A stretch of 64,000 bases of DNA. Source: Robiginitalea sp. (lineage in GTDB: Bacteria; Bacteroidota; Bacteroidia; Flavobacteriales; Flavobacteriaceae). The stretch is from the NCBI GenBank assembly GCA_024642005.1, contig JAHECA010000004.1, positions 1 to 64,000 on the forward strand. Direction: 5' to 3'. The notes under the pieces are model-generated. The model did no database searches. It saw only the letters and a list, made by a program, of their open reading frames with translations, and had not been told where the DNA came from. Of the stretch, positions 61,513-64,000 are shown piece after piece (positions within the stretch are counted from its first letter, which is position 1; the number at the start of each line of letters is the position of its first letter). Both the position numbers and the translations under genes were made by a program.

Positions 61513-64000
61513 ATGAAAGCACCCCTTGCCGTATTCGCAACCCTGTTGATTTTGCTTACCTCCTGCTCCCCCAATGAGCAACCCGCCGAACCCACAGCCG
61601 CACAGGCTACCTTGTTTACGCTTCTGCCGGCCGACAGCACCGGCATTGCCTTTGTGAACCAGGTAGAGAACCAGAAGGATTTCAATATTTTCAAATACCG
61701 GAACTTCTACAACGGGGGCGGGGTAGCCATAGGTGACATCAACAATGACGGGCTGGCCGACATCTTCCTCACCGGCAACATGGTCGCCAACCGGCTCTAC
61801 CTGAACAAGGGGAATTTCCGCTTCGAGGATATTTCTGAAAAAGCAGGGGTTCTCGGCAACAAGCCCTGGTCGACCGGCGTTACCATGGCCGATGTGAATG
61901 CCGACGGCCTGCTCGATATCTATGTGAGCAATGCCGGGAACATGGAAGGCAACAACCACGACAATGACCTGTACATCAACAACGGCGACCTGACCTTTAC
62001 CGAGCGGGCCCGCGAGTACAACCTGGCCGAAACCGGCTTTACCACCCACGCCACCTTCTTTGATTACGACAAAGACGGCGACCTGGATGCGTACATCCTG
62101 AACAACAGCAACATCCCCGTGAGCAGCCTGGGCTACGCCGAGCAGCGCGACGTACGGGCCCAGGACTGGGAAGGGGTGCCGGACATTTTCAGGGGGGTGG
62201 GCGATATGCTGCTGCGCAACGACGACGGGCATTTTACCGACGTTAGCGAGCAGGCCGGCATTTACGGCAGCCTTATCGGCTTTGGCCTGGGCGTGCTGGT
62301 CTCAGACTTCAACCAGGACCTTTACCCCGACATCTACGTGTCGAACGATTTTTACGAGCGCGATTATCTCTATATCAACAACCAGGACGGCACCTTTACC
62401 GAGCAGATCGAAAACTGGACCGGGCACCTGAGCCTTTCGGCAATGGGAATCGACATCGGCGACATCAACAACGACGGCCTGCAGGACATTTTTATCACCG
62501 ACATGCTGCCCGAGGCGGAGCAACGGGTAAAATCGGTGATGGAATTTGAGGGATACAATGTGTACAAGCTCAAGGAAGGCAAAGATTTCGGCCACCAGTA
62601 CATCCAGAACACGCTCCAGCTGAACAACGGCAATGGCACGTTTTCAGAGGTCGCCTATTACAGCGGGGTAGAAGCCACCGACTGGAGCTGGGCCGGCCTC
62701 ATGTTCGACATGGACAACGACGGGATGCGCGACATCTTTGTGACCAACGGGATCAACCACGACCTCACCGATCTCGATTTCGTCGATTTCTTCGCCAATG
62801 AGATCATCCAGAAAATGGCGCTTACCGGCCGAAAAGAATCCATCGATTCCATCATCCAGAAAATGCCCATCAAGCCGCAGCCGAATTACGCCTTCCGGAA
62901 CAAAGGAGACATTACCTTCGAAAATGCGAATGCCGCCTGGGGCTTTGAAACCCCCACCCGTTCGAACGGGGCAGCCTACGGCGACCTTGACAACGACGGC
63001 GATCTCGACCTGGTAATCAACAACGTGAACATGCCGGCCTTCGTGTACCGCAACAATACAGAGGCCCTGCAAGACCACCACCACATCCGCCTGCATTTCA
63101 AGGGAGGCGAGAAAAACCCGTTTGCCATAGGCACTACGGCGCGGCTCTATTTCGGCCCCAATACCGTGGTACAGGAACTGGTCCCCTCAAGGGGCTTCCA
63201 GTCGTCCATTGACTACGTAATGACCCTTGGGCTGGGAGAGGCCCGTTCCATAGACTCCATCAGGGTTATCTGGCCCAACGACAAAACAACCCTGCTCAGG
63301 GAGGTGGCGGCTGACGCCGATCTCACCCTGTCGCAAGACGAAGCCACCGAAACCTACAAGGTGGCGGCCCGTAGGCCGGGCACAACCCTGCTGACCGAAA
63401 TCCCACTGCGCAACGTAAAAGCGCACCGCGAAGACGCATACAACGATTTTGACCACGAAGGGCTTATCTATGAAAAGCTATCGCAGGAAGGCCCTGCCCT
63501 GGCAGTGGGCGACGTAAATGGAGACGGGAACGACGACTTTTACCTGGGGGGTGCCATCGGGCAACCCGGGCTCCTGTACCTGCACCGGGGCGGGGGGGCA
63601 CTTAGCCCTGCCAAAACCCCGGCATTCGATGCAGACGCCGGGTACGAAGATACCGCTGCGGCTTTCTTCGATGCCGACGGGGACGCCGACCTCGACCTGT
63701 TGGTGGCCTGCGGGGGCAACCAGGCCGGTATGCAGCGTAATTACCGCCCGCGCCTATACCTGAACGACGGGAAAGGGGGCTTTACACGCTCGTCCCAGGA
63801 ATTGCCCTCGGCCTCCAAGAATATGTCGACGGTAAACCCTTATGATTTTGACGGGGATGGGGATATGGATGTCTTTATCGGCTCCCGTTCTGTGGTGGGG
63901 GTATATGGGGTTAACCCCGATCAGCTCCTGCTGGAAAACGAGGGCGATGGCACCTTCCGCAACGTAACCGAACGCCTGGCCAACGACACCAAGGACGCCG
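61513..64000 (+). CDS. Second VCBS-repeat lipoprotein, cut by the window edge
   Basis: Starts MKAPLAVFATLLILLTSCSP with a lipoprotein Cys at about 18 and runs for 829 complete codons without a stop to the window end. It carries the same calcium loops: DINNDGLADIFL, DVNADGLLDIYV, DYDKDGDLDAYI, DMDNDGMRDIFV, DLDNDGDLDLVI, DVNGDGNDDFYL, DADGDADLDLLV and DFDGDGDMDVFI. An ASPIC/UnbV-like stretch ends in IDSIRVIWPNDKTTLLR. It is about as close in architecture to the preceding protein as two paralogues can be, with a 1-bp gap, so they arose by duplication and share a transcript. Confidence 0.85.
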   Translation, partial: MKAPLAVFATLLILLTSCSPNEQPAEPTAAQATLFTLLPADSTGIAFVNQVENQKDFNIFKYRNFYNGGGVAIGDINNDGLADIFLTGNMVANRLYLNKGNFRFEDISEKAGVLGNKPWSTGVTMADVNADGLLDIYVSNAGNMEGNNHDNDLYINNGDLTFTERAREYNLAETGFTTHATFFDYDKDGDLDAYILNNSNIPVSSLGYAEQRDVRAQDWEGVPDIFRGVGDMLLRNDDGHFTDVSEQAGIYGSLIGFGLGVLVSDFNQDLYPDIYVSNDFYERDYLYINNQDGTFTEQIENWTGHLSLSAMGIDIGDINNDGLQDIFITDMLPEAEQRVKSVMEFEGYNVYKLKEGKDFGHQYIQNTLQLNNGNGTFSEVAYYSGVEATDWSWAGLMFDMDNDGMRDIFVTNGINHDLTDLDFVDFFANEIIQKMALTGRKESIDSIIQKMPIKPQPNYAFRNKGDITFENANAAWGFETPTRSNGAAYGDLDNDGDLDLVINNVNMPAFVYRNNTEALQDHHHIRLHFKGGEKNPFAIGTTARLYFGPNTVVQELVPSRGFQSSIDYVMTLGLGEARSIDSIRVIWPNDKTTLLREVAADADLTLSQDEATETYKVAARRPGTTLLTEIPLRNVKAHREDAYNDFDHEGLIYEKLSQEGPALAVGDVNGDGNDDFYLGGAIGQPGLLYLHRGGGALSPAKTPAFDADAGYEDTAAAFFDADGDADLDLLVACGGNQAGMQRNYRPRLYLNDGKGGFTRSSQELPSASKNMSTVNPYDFDGDGDMDVFIGSRSVVGVYGVNPDQLLLENEGDGTFRNVTERLANDTKDA

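Overview
The window is a GC-rich stretch of a Flavobacteriaceae-type Bacteroidetes chromosome, in the style of Robiginitalea or Muricauda; the genus is my inference. The evidence is a SusC/SusD pair, tandem VCBS-repeat lipoproteins, the N-acylornithine-type arginine operon, mevalonate-pathway genes, promoters of the TTG / TAnnTTTG type, and A-rich start regions instead of strong Shine-Dalgarno sites. I see no rRNA, tRNA, CRISPR array, phage or insertion sequence.

Layout. 1-0.5 kb: dispersed-repeat DNA and a broken acetyltransferase. 0.5-10.7 kb: cell-wall and peptide turnover (MltF-like transglycosylase, M1 and M24 peptidases), a large Asp-box propeller protein and small DUF proteins. 10.7-14.4 kb: an aminoglycoside-phosphotransferase-fold kinase and a lipoprotein ADP-ribosylglycohydrolase, bracketed by two paralogous 56-residue membrane proteins plus a third mini-protein; none of these three short genes reaches 60 codons. 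14.5-17.5 kb: an arsenosugar-type operon (TIGR04282 transferase, purine nucleoside phosphorylase, DUF547, TIGR04283 transferase) without ArsM or ArsS in the window. 17.5-26.4 kb: an amidase and a GH113-like hydrolase on the minus strand, a flavoprotein/polyferredoxin pair, and three glycosyltransferases.

26.4-35.5 kb: a complete arginine operon, GNAT-argG-argC-proC-argD-argF'-argB-argE-argH. The transcarbamylase carries Ala at the position that decides acetyl- versus succinyl-ornithine, which favours the succinyl route. 35.5-39.5 kb (minus): rluB, a UbiA prenyltransferase, mevalonate kinase and diphosphomevalonate decarboxylase. 39.5-44.9 kb: TspO, glycerol kinase and glycerol facilitator, a HI0933-type flavoprotein, a lipoprotein glycerophosphodiesterase and a four-helix membrane protein.

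45-58 kb: a starch/maltodextrin utilisation locus. On the minus strand are a LacI-type regulator and a pgmB-GH65-GH13-GH13 operon. Divergently, susC and susD lie behind a strong promoter and a LacI-type operator. Starch would be bound and imported by SusCD, trimmed by the exported GH13 enzymes, and maltose split by the cytoplasmic GH65 phosphorylase and PgmB. No SusE/F or inner-membrane maltose carrier is present here. 58.2-64 kb: two tandem calcium-loop (VCBS/FG-GAP) lipoproteins, the second cut by the window edge.

Points to look at first: a perfect 32-bp palindrome inside pnp completed by non-preferred codons; the succinyl-type residue in ArgF'; an adenine-type residue in the arsenosugar-linked PNP; and the small membrane protein paralogues around the kinase/ADP-ribosylglycohydrolase pair.
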